Below, in pieces: positions 15,313 to 27,700 of a DNA stretch of 59,917 nt; the stretch's first letter is position 1, and every line of letters starts with the position of its first letter. A program made the position numbers and the translations under genes. The notes under the pieces were generated by a model. The model worked only from the letters and a program-made list of their open reading frames with translations. It was not told the origin of the DNA and did not search any database. The DNA is from a virus: the IMG/VR virus record IMGVR_UViG_3300000176_000011, positions 1 through 59,917 of that record, one strand, 5' to 3'.

Positions 15313-17199
15313 TTACTTTATTGTCACTATTGCTTCAACTGTACCTGTTCCATCGGTATTTTTATCTTTTAAAGCACGGCCAATTGTGTTAAATGCGGTA
15401 ATTTCTGACATTTCGGCGGCTCTAGCCATGCCATTACCAGCACTAACTAGCCTATCACCCTTCTTAACTTTGCCCTTAACTTTAACCGGAACACGGCCAG
15501 ATACTGCTATTGCAGGATGTGTTGCATCAGTTCCAGCTTTTGAATTCATCAAATAAGCCGCACTGGTGCTTACTACACCAAAAACTTGACTGCTCAAATC
15601 TTCTTTTACTGCTGTAATTTCAGCCGAGCCGCCCAATTCAACTACTGTACCTGTATCATATAAATCATCTGCTTCAAAGCGTTCTGCCAAGTCAGCATAA
15701 GTAGCTTCTAATTTAGAACCCACATCTAGTGTCCATGTACCAGTTATCAAAGACCCAGTGTTGGATGATACGATAGAATCTGCATATAATTTTTTAACTT
15801 TGCCATTACCATGATCATCTCTGAGTAATATGGTGTTTATATTGGCATTTATATCTGCTGTAATTGTAGAAGAATTTGAAAGTGTGCCATTAGAAACGCC
15901 ATCAGTAATTCCATACCCTGCCAAAGTATTCGGTGTGTCGGTTATTCCTGAAAACGACACATGAGTCGCTGTAGTAGCGGTATATGCGTTACCATCGATA
16001 CCAATATTATATGTACTTCTATCAGCGTAAACAATATTAGAAGGTTTGCCTGATACATTATCCCAAGTGACTAAATCTGCTTGATCTGCATTAGTAGATC
16101 TATCAGCATGAGTAGCATTGTCGGCTTGATCAGCATGTGTAGAATCATCAGATTTACCTATAAATCTAGGAGCAGTTAAATATCCGTCGACATCTCTAAC
16201 CGCAATAGTATCTTTGCCGCCAGATGTACTTGCCATTCTATAAGCACCTGCAACCGCTAGTGCATCTGCTTGTAAAGCTGTAGCATACATATAGTTTGCG
16301 TATATATTATAAAATTTAGCGGTTGAAGATCCAATATTTGTAGTTAGAGTTGTGCCTGGTAACAGACTATTATCAACTAATTGTAAAGGTGTATTTGTAG
16401 TTACACCTGTTGTTGTTTGAAATGCCAGTGCGCTTCCTACAGGATTTTTTATAGTTGGGGTTCCAGTGTTATTAAATAATCTTAAACTTGTTCCAACTAG
16501 CACCCCAGAATCAGCAACTTGAATTGATGTTGTAAAAGTAGGATTCTGAATAGGAGCAAAAAAATCTGCATTTCTATTATCAGGGCCCAATGTATCTGCA
16601 TTTGTAACAGTTCCATGAATTTTATAATCGGTGTTTAATGTAACACCTTTATAAATTGTTGGAAATCCAGCTATGTTTGGACTAGTAACAAAATCGTTGC
16701 TGTTACTAATAGTAAAAATTGTACTGTTATCAACTATTGCTTCTTGTACAGGTTTGCCTTGAAGATTAACAGATTGCATTTGTGTAGTACCAAATCCTTC
16801 TACCTTTTGAGGGCCAACTACATCGTAGTTGCCCGAAGCATTTAATACATTTAATTGGCCAGTTGTAGTATTATACCACAGGTCTCCTTGTGTTCTATTA
16901 GAAGGAGCAGAACTTGCTATATCATTTACTGCTAGGGTTTTCCACTGTGATCCATCGTATAAATTTATTTTTAATACACCTGTACTAGAATTAAACCATA
17001 ACTGCCCTGAAATAGGATGTAATTTTGAAGGCGTTGTATCGGCAAAATTTTCTAATAGATACAAAAAGTTTTCATTTTGTTTGCCGCCATACCCAGCATA
17101 ATTTTTACCAATTAAAGTTACATCTAAAGTGGTGTCAACTGTACCATCAGCTATTACTGCGTATGGTGCTCCGCTAAATCTTATTATGTTGTATGACAT
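15313..17199 (-). CDS. Tail fibre protein B (shared N-module, LAERF C-domain)
   Basis: A 628-residue paralogue of fibre A. The N-module (TVDTTLDVTLIGKNYAGYG, NENFLYLLENFA, GQLWFN, GDLWYN) and the C-domain (about 500-628, from YADLAERFEADDLYDTGTV through GRVPVKVKGKVKKGDRL) are conserved. The shaft differs and contains a short Asp/Ala/His/Thr-rich repeat (HADQADNATHADRSTNADQ). Conserved ends with a divergent middle fit a fibre family diversifying by recombination. It has its own late box. It is expected at the baseplate periphery. Confidence 0.85.
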   Translation of the reverse strand: MSYNIIRFSGAPYAVIADGTVDTTLDVTLIGKNYAGYGGKQNENFLYLLENFADTTPSKLHPISGQLWFNSSTGVLKINLYDGSQWKTLAVNDIASSAPSNRTQGDLWYNTTTGQLNVLNASGNYDVVGPQKVEGFGTTQMQSVNLQGKPVQEAIVDNSTIFTISNSNDFVTSPNIAGFPTIYKGVTLNTDYKIHGTVTNADTLGPDNRNADFFAPIQNPTFTTSIQVADSGVLVGTSLRLFNNTGTPTIKNPVGSALAFQTTTGVTTNTPLQLVDNSLLPGTTLTTNIGSSTAKFYNIYANYMYATALQADALAVAGAYRMASTSGGKDTIAVRDVDGYLTAPRFIGKSDDSTHADQADNATHADRSTNADQADLVTWDNVSGKPSNIVYADRSTYNIGIDGNAYTATTATHVSFSGITDTPNTLAGYGITDGVSNGTLSNSSTITADINANINTILLRDDHGNGKVKKLYADSIVSSNTGSLITGTWTLDVGSKLEATYADLAERFEADDLYDTGTVVELGGSAEITAVKEDLSSQVFGVVSTSAAYLMNSKAGTDATHPAIAVSGRVPVKVKGKVKKGDRLVSAGNGMARAAEMSEITAFNTIGRALKDKNTDGTGTVEAIVTIK

Positions 17200-17221
17200 T
17201 TGGCTATTTCTCTGGTTTCAA

Positions 17222-17229
17222 TATTTATC
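17222..17229 (-). promoter_or_regulatory. Late promoter GATAAATA
   Basis: Minus-strand GATAAATA with predicted start near 17216, 17 nt before the ATG of fibre B. Confidence 0.75.
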
Positions 17230-17239
17230 TTGGATTAGT

Positions 17240-18901
17240 TTATAACAAATTAGGCGACTGATATTGCCATGTTGCAGGATTTCCTAGCAATACAAATTTT
17301 CTAATACTAGAATCATCTAGTACAAATACTCTACAGATTGTGTTTATTTGATGCTCACCTGCTGGAAATAAAATACCTAAATAAGTCGAAAGCAACGAAT
17401 TAGGATTTGGATTTGCACCTACTGTTAGTGTTGCTGATAAACTCATACTTTGTACTGTTGTATCAACATAATTCTTATTGGCCGCATCAGTTGACGACTG
17501 GGGAGTCGACACATTGATAATAGTCGAAGAATTAACATCAACAGAACCTGTACCGCCTGGAGCAATTACAATATTACCTGTGTTTCCATTTGGAATATAG
17601 CTAATAGTATTGTTATTGATGGCAATATTTGCAACTTGTAAGTACAATAAAGAACCAATTGTTTGCAAATTAGGTGCAGATAAGATACCTGTTCCTAAAC
17701 TATTGGAAGTAATTACATCTTGTCCGTTAATTTTGTAAGAATGACCGCTTGCTAAATCTATATTTTCTGAACTTGTCCAACTATCGGTACTATTTGCCCA
17801 AGTAAATCTTTTGTTTGTGGCGCCGTACAATAGTATTCCGCCACCGTTGGCAAATGAGTCTGATGCATTACCTGCGGCTATTTCAACATTTTTATCAGTT
17901 ATTTGAAGTACAGACGATTCTACTAGCGTGGTATTTCCAAGTACTGTAAGACTTCCTCGTACTGTAGCATCGCCATTAACATCTAAAGTACTTTGTGGTG
18001 ATTCTGTAAGAATACCCATTCTGTTATTTGATGCGTTGATAAACAGTGAATTCTGAGCTTGCCCTGATCCGTTTTGTAGTTTTATTTCAAAATTCTGTGC
18101 AGGTTTATTAGATTTTATCTGAAAAATATTTGATGTAATATATAATTCAGTATCAGATCCTGCGCCTAATATAAGCGGAGTTGAATTAGCAATAGTAAGT
18201 GTGCCAGTTGACAAACTATTATCATTTGTTGATACAAAATCAAGTGCTGTTTTTAATGTTTCGTCAGCTGGTGATAGCAAGTAGTTTGCCTGTGTTACAG
18301 GAACCGAGAATGTTAATCCTGTTTGTGTACTAGCTGTAAAACCAATTCCAATAGTTGAAGGCAAACCGTATATTGGTGTTTGATATGTAAATGAATCTTT
18401 ACTAAACACTCCTAAAATTGTATCAGCAACGTATAGATACACAACAGTATGACTAGCTAAATTAATATCTAATTCGGTACCAACAATAAATCCTGTTTTA
18501 CCTTGTTCTTTGGTGTATATAGGTCCGGCTAAAGTCGTTGTTACTCCATCGTTAAACCATAATTGTCTATTAATACTATCAATCCACAAGTCGCCAGCAG
18601 TAAAACTACTAGGTGTAGTAGTTGATACTATTGTACCTCCGCTGACTACAAAAGCTGACCCATTGTAAACTTTTAGTCGACCTTCATTGGTGTCAAACCA
18701 TAACTGTCCTTTTAGAGGATGATTAGGTTGGCTTGTGTTGGCAAAATTTTCTAATAGGTGTACAAAATTATCGTTAATAAAAACACCATACCCTGTAGAA
18801 TTTTTTCCTATAAGAGTAAGGTCAGTAGTTACTTGATCAATTTGTCCATCAACTACACTAGTTAATGTTGAACCATCTGTTTTTAATATCGAATAAGTCA
18901 T
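17240..18901 (-). CDS. Tail fibre protein C (shared N-module)
   Basis: A 553-residue member of the fibre family. It has the N-module (QVTTDLTLIGKNSTGYG, NDNFVHLLENFA, GQLWFD, GDLWID) but no LAEKY C-domain. After the shaft comes a segment LTVLGNTTLVESSVLQITDK, common in phage fibres, and a short unique C-terminus ending WQYQSPNLL. Its start codon overlaps the stop of the collar-domain fibre upstream by one base (TAATG), so the two are translationally coupled and have no separate late box. Residues 310-480 look like a beta-rich shaft. Confidence 0.8.
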   Translation of the reverse strand: MTYSILKTDGSTLTSVVDGQIDQVTTDLTLIGKNSTGYGVFINDNFVHLLENFANTSQPNHPLKGQLWFDTNEGRLKVYNGSAFVVSGGTIVSTTTPSSFTAGDLWIDSINRQLWFNDGVTTTLAGPIYTKEQGKTGFIVGTELDINLASHTVVYLYVADTILGVFSKDSFTYQTPIYGLPSTIGIGFTASTQTGLTFSVPVTQANYLLSPADETLKTALDFVSTNDNSLSTGTLTIANSTPLILGAGSDTELYITSNIFQIKSNKPAQNFEIKLQNGSGQAQNSLFINASNNRMGILTESPQSTLDVNGDATVRGSLTVLGNTTLVESSVLQITDKNVEIAAGNASDSFANGGGILLYGATNKRFTWANSTDSWTSSENIDLASGHSYKINGQDVITSNSLGTGILSAPNLQTIGSLLYLQVANIAINNNTISYIPNGNTGNIVIAPGGTGSVDVNSSTIINVSTPQSSTDAANKNYVDTTVQSMSLSATLTVGANPNPNSLLSTYLGILFPAGEHQINTICRVFVLDDSSIRKFVLLGNPATWQYQSPNLL

Positions 18902-21126
18902 TATATAACACCAGTAAAGATTATGTAATTAATAGTTTCATAAGGATTCATAATGTTAATAGCCGCTCCAGTTTGTTGAGCAATAACACTTCCACTATTT
19001 TTTAATGCTTGACCTTGGCCAGTACCAGTCGGAGCCGCTAGCGAAACATTATCTGCATACTGATCAGTACTAGCAGTGGGAATTCCAACTGCATAGTATT
19101 GTGCATATCCGCTTTGAAGATTGTGTTTGTGATCTGGAAGATTATTAAGCGACAAAGTAACTGATTGATACCCTGAACTTTCACCTAACACATCTGCTGT
19201 AATATCACTAACTCTGTTAGCAGGACCTCCACCCGCACTTACTTGTGTACCTGAATTGTCCTTATATGGAACTTGGAGATTATTATTCATGTTATCTCTA
19301 CCAAGAGCAAATCTTCCTCTTAAATCAGGTAAAGCAAATGTATTATAACCTTGTAGTAAAGATTGAGCTTTGTATGTATAACCTATAACACCAAATAATA
19401 GACTATAATTTTTAACTTGGACTTCGCTGCCGTCGCATAACAAATAGCCTGCTGGAACTGAATTTCCAGCAAACGGAAATATACAACCAACAGGTATTGT
19501 TGGCACATGGTTTAACAAAGTAGTTTTGGTCATTCTTAACAAAGAACCACCGCCACCTGTTGTTGATCTATAGACCAACAACTGATCGTTATCTTGTGAA
19601 TCGCCTGCAGGAGATTTATTACTAATAAAAGTTGGATTAATTGTAGTAGTAAGAACTAGTGTACCAGTTGAGCTTAGTCCATCAAAACTTTGTAAATCGC
19701 TCAGAACGTCGCCCGCAATACTAAAAATTGTAGGACTAGCTAATTTAGCCGCTGACCCGTTCACACTGCCTGCTAGTGATCCGGTAAAACTACCATTAAA
19801 TGTTCCAACAAAAGAATTTGCATATATGTTTCTAAATTTTTGTGTAGGAGATCCAATGTCATACAATCCTGACGCTGTTGTATCACTTGCATTTTTACCA
19901 GGAAGTATTACAGGACCAGCTGTAGGGCTGTTATTAGACAAGTTGTTTAGTAAAATATTTCCGTAAGCAGTAATATTACCACCAAAATTACTTGCCTTGG
20001 CAACACTTAAACCACCTTGTGTTACAATACTACCAGTTGCAGTTGTCCATAAAGATCCCGAAGTATAAGATGAATCTAATGTTCCTGTAATGTTTAGAAC
20101 ACCATTAATGAGATTTGTTGTATCATCTTTAATTGTAACGGTTCCGGCAACATCTAATGTCGATGTAGGTGCTGTATTGTTAAATCCTGCACCAATTTTT
20201 CCAGTTGCATCAAAATACAAAACAGATTTAGTAACACCGCTGTTGTTAAAACTAAAGGTAATATTGTTAGTACTGCCACTACTTGTACTATTTTTACTAT
20301 AAAATACAGTAGAGTTTCCATTTGTACCAATATTAAAATTTAAATCGCTACCTATACTTAATCCAGCATTACTTCTGATGCTTAAAGGATTATTTGTAAC
20401 ACTAGTAGTATCGGATCTTAAAAAATTTGTAGAAGCAACTGGCGTGTTATTAATTAGTAATGCATCAGCTGAACTTGCGGTTCCGTAAAATCGTGTTGGG
20501 TTTGAAGAAAGAGCGTTATCAAGACTTGATAAAGTTATACCTTGATAAATTGTGCCAAATCCAGCAATAGAAATTTTAGGTGTAAATGTATCTTTACTAA
20601 TGATTGATATTCTATAACTATTACCATCAGCGGCTTTTGCAGAATACATTGTGATAACGCTATGAGTAATGTTATTTGTATCAATAATATTTTCAACAAT
20701 TGGACCAGTTAATGTTCCTTGACTGAATTGCGGACCAATTAATAACCAATTAGAACCTGAAAACAAATATAGTTGACTACTTGTAGTATCAACCCATAGA
20801 TCTCCTTGCAAACTACTAGAAACATCGGGTGCGGATCCTGATTTTTTTAGAGATCCAGCAGTATTCCATGTTGTACTATCCCATACTTTTAGAGTATTTG
20901 AACTAGTATCGTACCACAGTTGACCCTGTACTGGATTATCTGGCGCTGTACTATTTGCAAAATTTTCTAGTAAGTGTAGTAGATCTTCAGCAAATGGCTG
21001 TGCATATCCTGAATAGTTTTGTCCAACAAACTTTAAACTTGTTTGAGTGTTTAAACTTTGATCCTGAACTATTATTGGCGGTTTAGCAGGGTTATTTGAA
21101 TCAGTATATTCTACTTTATAAGTCAT
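18901..21126 (-). CDS. Tail fibre protein D with tail-collar domain
   Basis: A 741-residue fibre. It carries the shared N-module (QTSLKFVGQNYSGYAQPF, LLHLLENFANST, GQLWYD, GDLWVD), a long shaft, and a tail-collar-type domain from about residue 546 (GCIFPFAGNSVPAGYLLCDG ... FALPDLRGRFALGRDN). That domain is the one found in T4 gp12-like short fibres and in many adhesins. The last residues (NIMNPYETINYIIFTGVI) are the usual ending of such domains. It is the best receptor-binding candidate here. It lies 2 nt after the gene at 21129 and is coupled to fibre C downstream. Confidence 0.85.
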   Translation of the reverse strand: MTYKVEYTDSNNPAKPPIIVQDQSLNTQTSLKFVGQNYSGYAQPFAEDLLHLLENFANSTAPDNPVQGQLWYDTSSNTLKVWDSTTWNTAGSLKKSGSAPDVSSSLQGDLWVDTTSSQLYLFSGSNWLLIGPQFSQGTLTGPIVENIIDTNNITHSVITMYSAKAADGNSYRISIISKDTFTPKISIAGFGTIYQGITLSSLDNALSSNPTRFYGTASSADALLINNTPVASTNFLRSDTTSVTNNPLSIRSNAGLSIGSDLNFNIGTNGNSTVFYSKNSTSSGSTNNITFSFNNSGVTKSVLYFDATGKIGAGFNNTAPTSTLDVAGTVTIKDDTTNLINGVLNITGTLDSSYTSGSLWTTATGSIVTQGGLSVAKASNFGGNITAYGNILLNNLSNNSPTAGPVILPGKNASDTTASGLYDIGSPTQKFRNIYANSFVGTFNGSFTGSLAGSVNGSAAKLASPTIFSIAGDVLSDLQSFDGLSSTGTLVLTTTINPTFISNKSPAGDSQDNDQLLVYRSTTGGGGSLLRMTKTTLLNHVPTIPVGCIFPFAGNSVPAGYLLCDGSEVQVKNYSLLFGVIGYTYKAQSLLQGYNTFALPDLRGRFALGRDNMNNNLQVPYKDNSGTQVSAGGGPANRVSDITADVLGESSGYQSVTLSLNNLPDHKHNLQSGYAQYYAVGIPTASTDQYADNVSLAAPTGTGQGQALKNSGSVIAQQTGAAINIMNPYETINYIIFTGVI

Positions 21127-21128
21127 TG

Positions 21129-21737
21129 TTATACTCCTACTAGACCAGTTAAGCTCTGAACTCGTACTGTATAATCAATTTGTATTAATCTGTTAAGACT
21201 TTTTAATACAGGATGAAAAATGACATGAGTTAAAAGCAATGGCGTACCTGATGAGCTATAACTTTGTAGTCCTAATTCGTCAAATACATAAGCACTTTCT
21301 CCGTTGGCTGTTGTATCGTATGCGCTTTGACCACTTGGTTCGCCGTAGTCTAACAAACAAGTTACAAAAATATCTGTATAATTTGTGCCTGTAACGTGTC
21401 TAGATTCAATAAAATTTCTACTTGGGTCAGTATTAGTGCTAGAATTACTATTAACTACTTTACTGTATGTTTGATTATACAAACTAGCATTGCTTCCACT
21501 AGAGTTAGGAGTCAAATATGTAATAATTCCTGTTGGATCAATGGATGTGCCGCCATTGCCAAATGCCATTTGATATATAAACCCTTGCCCGCTATTAGCC
21601 ATGCTTTCTGCAAGTGCAATACTCATGTTTTCATAGTGTATCGCATTACGCTTATTCACATAAATCTCAGCAGAAACGGGGTCCCATATTTTAATATGAC
21701 CTTCTATATGGATTCCTGTTGCGTCTTTAGTCTGCAT
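21129..21737 (-). CDS. Baseplate/fibre-associated structural protein
   Basis: A 202-residue protein with GIHIEGHIKIWDP and NKRNAIHYENMS near the N-terminus, a pattern I recall in structural proteins of marine T4-like phages lying next to fibre genes. It is mostly beta-type and ends in a hydrophobic strand region. It heads a late unit (GATAAATA at 21758-21765) that continues into fibres D and C. A fibre-attachment or baseplate-edge role is inferred from position. Confidence 0.75.
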   Translation of the reverse strand: MQTKDATGIHIEGHIKIWDPVSAEIYVNKRNAIHYENMSIALAESMANSGQGFIYQMAFGNGGTSIDPTGIITYLTPNSSGSNASLYNQTYSKVVNSNSSTNTDPSRNFIESRHVTGTNYTDIFVTCLLDYGEPSGQSAYDTTANGESAYVFDELGLQSYSSSGTPLLLTHVIFHPVLKSLNRLIQIDYTVRVQSLTGLVGV

Positions 21738-21757
21738 AATTGTCTCTCTTTATCTTA

Positions 21758-21765
21758 TATTTATC
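21758..21765 (-). promoter_or_regulatory. Late promoter GATAAATA
   Basis: Minus-strand GATAAATA, predicted start near 21752, 15 nt before the ATG at 21737. It should drive the three-gene unit down to fibre C. Confidence 0.75.
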
Positions 21766-21785
21766 AATAGCCATTAACCGCTAGT

Positions 21786-24700
21786 TTAACTCTTATAATC
21801 GCTATACCAGATACCCGGACTAGCTTTTAAGAACTGGGCAATCTTAGTATTGTCGTTTTGAATGTTCAAACTGCTATCCCAAGCAATGCCGTTACGTTTT
21901 ACTACAGTTATTTGAATTCCAGAATTAACTGTGTTAGTTAATCTTAACTGTTTAGAAATACCATCTACTGCAAATTCAGCATCAAACTGTACATCGCCAG
22001 ATGGGCTATATGGAGCTTGATTAACATTGAATAGCTTGTAAGGTTTTTTCTTTAATCTAATTCCACCAGCAAATACTTCTATGTCATTACTTTGTCCGTA
22101 GCCTGCAGGAATACCGCTGGTAAATCCACTAGGATAAGTCCAAAGATCTTTTGATTTAGTTGGAACAAATCCTAGATTTACAATGTGTGTTCCATTAGAA
22201 ATAATTTGTTCTGTTGTAGTGGTTTCAGTGTATGGAATAGTTTCTGTTGGTCCTATATCTTGTACAAACGAACCAGCTCGATGTAAATTATACACACCTG
22301 TACCTAATGTACCTCTACGTAGTTTACTTAAAGTGTTGCCTTGAATAGCAAAATATTCAATTCTTTCTCCGCGAATTTCTATTACACCCGGTAAATTTTT
22401 ACTCGGATTTGGCACATCAAAGTTTGAAGCATCAACTAGGACAATACTAGTATCATTCCAATGCAAATCTTGGGCTAGTGTAGTTTGTTTATTCAAACTT
22501 AATCGTTTAAAATGTACTCGATTTAGCATGTCTTTAAACTGTTGATATGCAATTCCCGTAGTTAATACATTACTGCCAAATGTAATTAATGTAATTTCAT
22601 CTTCAGGATTTGGAGGTACTAACAACTGAATCGATACTTTGTCATCGTTAACTCGGTAGTCAATACTTGGTGTCAATAATGTCGAATTTTTAACTACCCA
22701 AACATAATTGTCATCAATAACTGGTCTATCTAATTTAATCAAACCACTTAAAATTTGTTTGTAATAGTAAAATTCAAATGTATTTGGTGTTAGTACTGCA
22801 TTAGCTGTGACATTAACAGTTGTTCTTTCAATATCTAATACTGAATGATTATACGAACTAATCACTTCCACTGTATGAGTATTATCATAGGCCTGTGTGA
22901 ATGTAATTTGTTGTGTTGAAGGATTATAAAAATAACTCTCATTAGTTGTGATACTGACAAGCAAATTCTTTCCAGTATACTTTGTATAAATTACCTTGCT
23001 AATTTTTATACTAATACCGCCTATGTCTACAGTATAATCTGATCCAAGGGTTAGTTGAACACCGTCGACAAATACTAAAATTTGGTCAATAGCCGCAGTG
23101 TACGGACTTATTTTAGCAGGATCAATTGCATAATTCAGTTTGTTTTTTCCAATAACAAAGTAATTGTTATTCGGTCCTTGCAATATGCTTTGATCTACAC
23201 GAACAATCATATTTGATTCGTTAGGTAAACTTGTACCTATAGGATAATTTAAATTATAAGTTAAACTACCATCTGTTGGGACCAGTTCTGTTTTAGTTAT
23301 TGCAAATGTTTGTTGCTTACCGCCAACAATTATAAAATTAACCAAACTACCAGCATTTGGCGGTATTGGAAATCTAATACCAACAGCATTAGAAAACTCG
23401 TAAGTACTATCAGTTTTAAATAGCACTGGAGATGTTATTACACCATCAATATAAACTAACGATGTAAATGATGATAACCAAGGTGCTTTAGTTATAAATT
23501 CTGTTGTGACACCATCGCCTATAAAATAATCAAGGTCTAATATGTTAGATCCATTAAATCCAATATTAAAAATACTAATAACATCGCCCTTTGCTGGTAC
23601 AGAATTTAATCTAATAGTACGAGTTCTGTAATCAATTGAGTAATCGTCTGAGTAAGTTTTTACTAAGTTATTAACTTTAACTACAACCGCTCTTTGACTA
23701 TTAGGTTGCTGTGTCATAACATAAGATTGTGCTATACCATCAGCAATAAAATTATCTACTTTTATATTTGCAGATCCAGTAATTGGTCTATCATAAACTT
23801 TGATAGAAACTGAATCAACTACTTGCCCTGGAACAACTTCTTCAGGCGCAGGACTAGAAGTAGGTGTTACAAATCCGTCACCATCGACGATAATATCATC
23901 AGCTAACAATCCTGTTGCAGTAGTATATGCCCAATCACCACCAGTTAATGCAGTGTCATAATCTGTTTCTGCTGTCGGGATTGATCCATCGCTGGTTGTT
24001 TTTCTTAAGATAAACTCGTCGCCTTCATTAACTGTATATGTATTTGGTATAGTAAATGTTGCAGATTCACCGTCAGCAACAAATGTCGGTACAATAGCAT
24101 TTTTGTTTTTTTGGTCAGGAGTACCGTATGCAGGGTCATCTAAACGTATTGGATTTATTTTACCAGTTATATTCAATATACTACCTTGAGTAACAGGCGC
24201 AGTAAGTAATAGTGTTCCGTTAGCATTGATAGTTAAGTCATTTGGTTGCACTAAAGTTCTAGTGAACTTTATATCAGAACCATAAGGTATATCTGCATAA
24301 ACTATGGTACTAATCTTAATAGTTGTACTATTAACAATTTGAATAACTTGAGTATCGTATACAAAAGAATTAGAAGCTGTTGTTGAAACTAAGTCTCCAA
24401 CATGTATGTTTGCAGTACTAGTCAAGGTTAGTTGATTGCTACCTGCTTGATTAAATGTAAATGTCAATGTTCCGCTTGGAGTACTGTCAGATACTTTGTC
24501 AATAATAACCGTAGTAGAATCTGGAATTGAAACAACATGTCTTTCAGTAGCAAACCCTACTCCAAATATGCCCATACCAATTACAATACCAGCAGTATTT
24601 GTTACTTTTAATGTAGTATCAAAACTGCCACTAGAATTATAAGTTGTTTGTATACCTGATGATGAAACTGTTGTAATAGTTGTTGCTACAGGACTAATTG

Positions 24701-27700
24701 CTAACGGGTTATAATTATACTCGACCTGAGTGCCATTTGATACGTAAGAATCAGTATTATTTTTAATATGATAAATGTTAATTTCTGTACCAACATCTGG
24801 CGTATATGGCAGAGTAAAACTCCATGTGTTTGCATGTACTGTTACAAAATAATCGTCAAATGCAGTATTTGGGCTCCATTTATCTGAAAAATAAGGAGAA
24901 GATCCCCAACCTTTAGACACATCGAATCCAAGACCGTCGACTATAACTCCTCCATAGTCGATACCTGTCATTAACTGTGCTAGATCTTTACCAAGATCGC
25001 CTTCGCCTGGATTGTAAAAATAATTAATTCTATCAGCGGCATTCAAAATTGCATCGTTGATATAGTATGTAATAACTATTGTCGAACCAGTTGCAGGGGC
25101 ATTGCCTACAACAAAAGATAACAATCCAGAGTATTGTGTATAACCATTAGTTGTCGAAGTAATAGTTGTTAAATTATACAATTCTCTTAGTACTGGAATA
25201 CCGTTAACAACCACAGTTGAACGCCCTATAGTGATATCCGGACTCCATTTTAATTTAAATTGTAAGGCACTGCCTGTACCGCTAAATGTTTCTACTTGTT
25301 GTAACTGTGTGATATAATTTGTCTGTGTAATTCTATCAAATTTAATTCCAATTCTAGTAGAACGTATTACGCTATTTCCAATAATTGCAGATGCAGTCGC
25401 GGCTACACCTGTGCTAGAAATACCACCATCAATTACTACCTTAGGAGCAGACAAATATCCACTACCCGGAGTTAATAACACTATTCGATTAACTGTTCCA
25501 TTGGTAAAAAATGCTCTTGCAGTTGCACCGTTACCAGAATCGCTGATAAATCTTACAGTAGGTTCTGTCAAATATCCAGATCCTCCGCTAGTTAAAACTA
25601 ACTCGGTGACTTGGAATCCAACATTGTCAAGCCAGAATTTCCAAGGATAATTCTGAATATGATAGTCATCTGCTTGAATTTTTCCATCCTTAACTGTAGT
25701 ATTAACTAAGACAATTTTATTATTTTCATATATTGGCTGTAGGTCAAAGTCAGTAACCGGCATCTCAGCAGTATCCATACTTTCGTAATTACTAACGTAT
25801 TCTCTAATTTTAGTTCTATAAGGCTTAACTTCTGCTACATAGTCTTCAAAATTTGACAAATTGTCAACAGGATAATTTACAGGCTGACTTAACGCACCAA
25901 CATTATGTTGAGCTTTGACAAAACTAGTTTTGAAAATCCAGTCAACATAAACTTGTTCGCTAAACACATATCTTATACTATTAAAGAATAAATTTAAATA
26001 TTCTTGTTTAAGGTTACTAATAAAGATATTTGTCTTAATTGTTTTCAAAATAATTCTTAGTTCTGTAGAAGCTACTATGTCAAATACATCGCCATCAAAA
26101 ATACTTGAATCATATCCAACATTTGTTCCTACAAATTCATATAATGAACTGTCTAATTGAATTGTTCCGTTTTGTATGCCAATTACGCTATAAGAAAGTG
26201 TCCAATCAACACTAGTTGAATCGGCATATTTTTCTAATAATAACCAACCTCCAGCATTTGCTGTTCTAATTTTTACAGTATTACCGATAGATGGCTCGAT
26301 TGTGTTTAAATCTGCAAATGTATTAACAACATAGTCAGCTAATGTAAATTGATTGTAACCTGTTGCATACCAATCTACATAAGTCCAATATTTTCTAACA
26401 TCATAACTTTGTGTTAGTGTTCTTGACCACAATTTATAAACTGTATCATATGTATAGATACTCCAGTTACCTTCTGCTTGACCATCACTATGTACTAGTA
26501 CACTATAACTTCTAACTTGACAAATTGTTTCTCCGGCAATATATCCTTCACCAGCCGACACAACAGTTGCTCCGATGATTTGTCCTTGAGAATTTATTAT
26601 GGATTTTACTACGGCTCCTTGACCAGGTCCTACTATTGTTATATAAGGTGCAACTACGTAACCTTTTCCTGAAGATACAATCTTTATTCCTGTAACTTTT
26701 CCGTTAGCATCAACTTCAGGTGTAATCTCAGGCATCACAAACGAAGTTGTGTTGGTATATTTTAATTCTGCATCAGTATCTAACACAGTATCATACAATC
26801 CTTGTATAATATTTGGTTCGGCATCGTACTGATTTAACTTACTTAGGTCGCTATTTTCAACAATTCTATTTTTTAATAAAATTTGATTCGTATATTCTAT
26901 AAATTCTTTTAGTGCTTCAAATCTGTTTACAAACATGCCTTGGCGCGGTCTATTTTCAACACCATATCGAATTTTAACTGGTAACAAAGGATCTGGAACC
27001 AAACGACCTGATTCATCTGCACCGCATAAACTATCAATCCATTTTTGTTCAATTACACTCGGAAGTGTAATTGTAGGATCGTTGCTGATAATTTTCCACT
27101 GACTATGTACATTTTGGTCTGTTTTATCAATAGTCCAATATTCAACAGACAGTACTACGTTACTGCCATTTAAAAATGGTTTTATATTTGCCAAACTAAA
27201 TGTGTTTAATCCAGTTAGTGCTAGGTACGCATAGTCTTGGCCACGTGGATTTGCAATTAAATTAGACACATCTTGGGCAGACATGTTTCTTCCGGGTACT
27301 TGTGGTACAATCTTTTTATTCTTAACCCAGAAATAGTAAGTATTTTTAAATGCTTTACTTATTTTGTCATAATTTTGTCTAGTAGAATAAACACTATCAC
27401 CATATAGACTTGTTCCGCTGATGCCCACTGCTATCCCTGCCACAGTATCTGCTTGTGCATCCCATTGACTAGGTTTAAGATTTGAACTTACCCATTCGTA
27501 GATATCTACACTAGCTCCGACGGCTAGTGTATTCCAATTGCTATTTCTATAAATGATATCTTGGTCATAAGCGTTGACAAACTTTATAGTAGTAAGATTC
27601 CACCACAATGTACCAACTTGTTGTTTTGACCAAGCATTTGAACTATCAACAACTACCGCAGACGTGCCTGTAGAATAAACTGCTGGATCATAGAAAGTTT

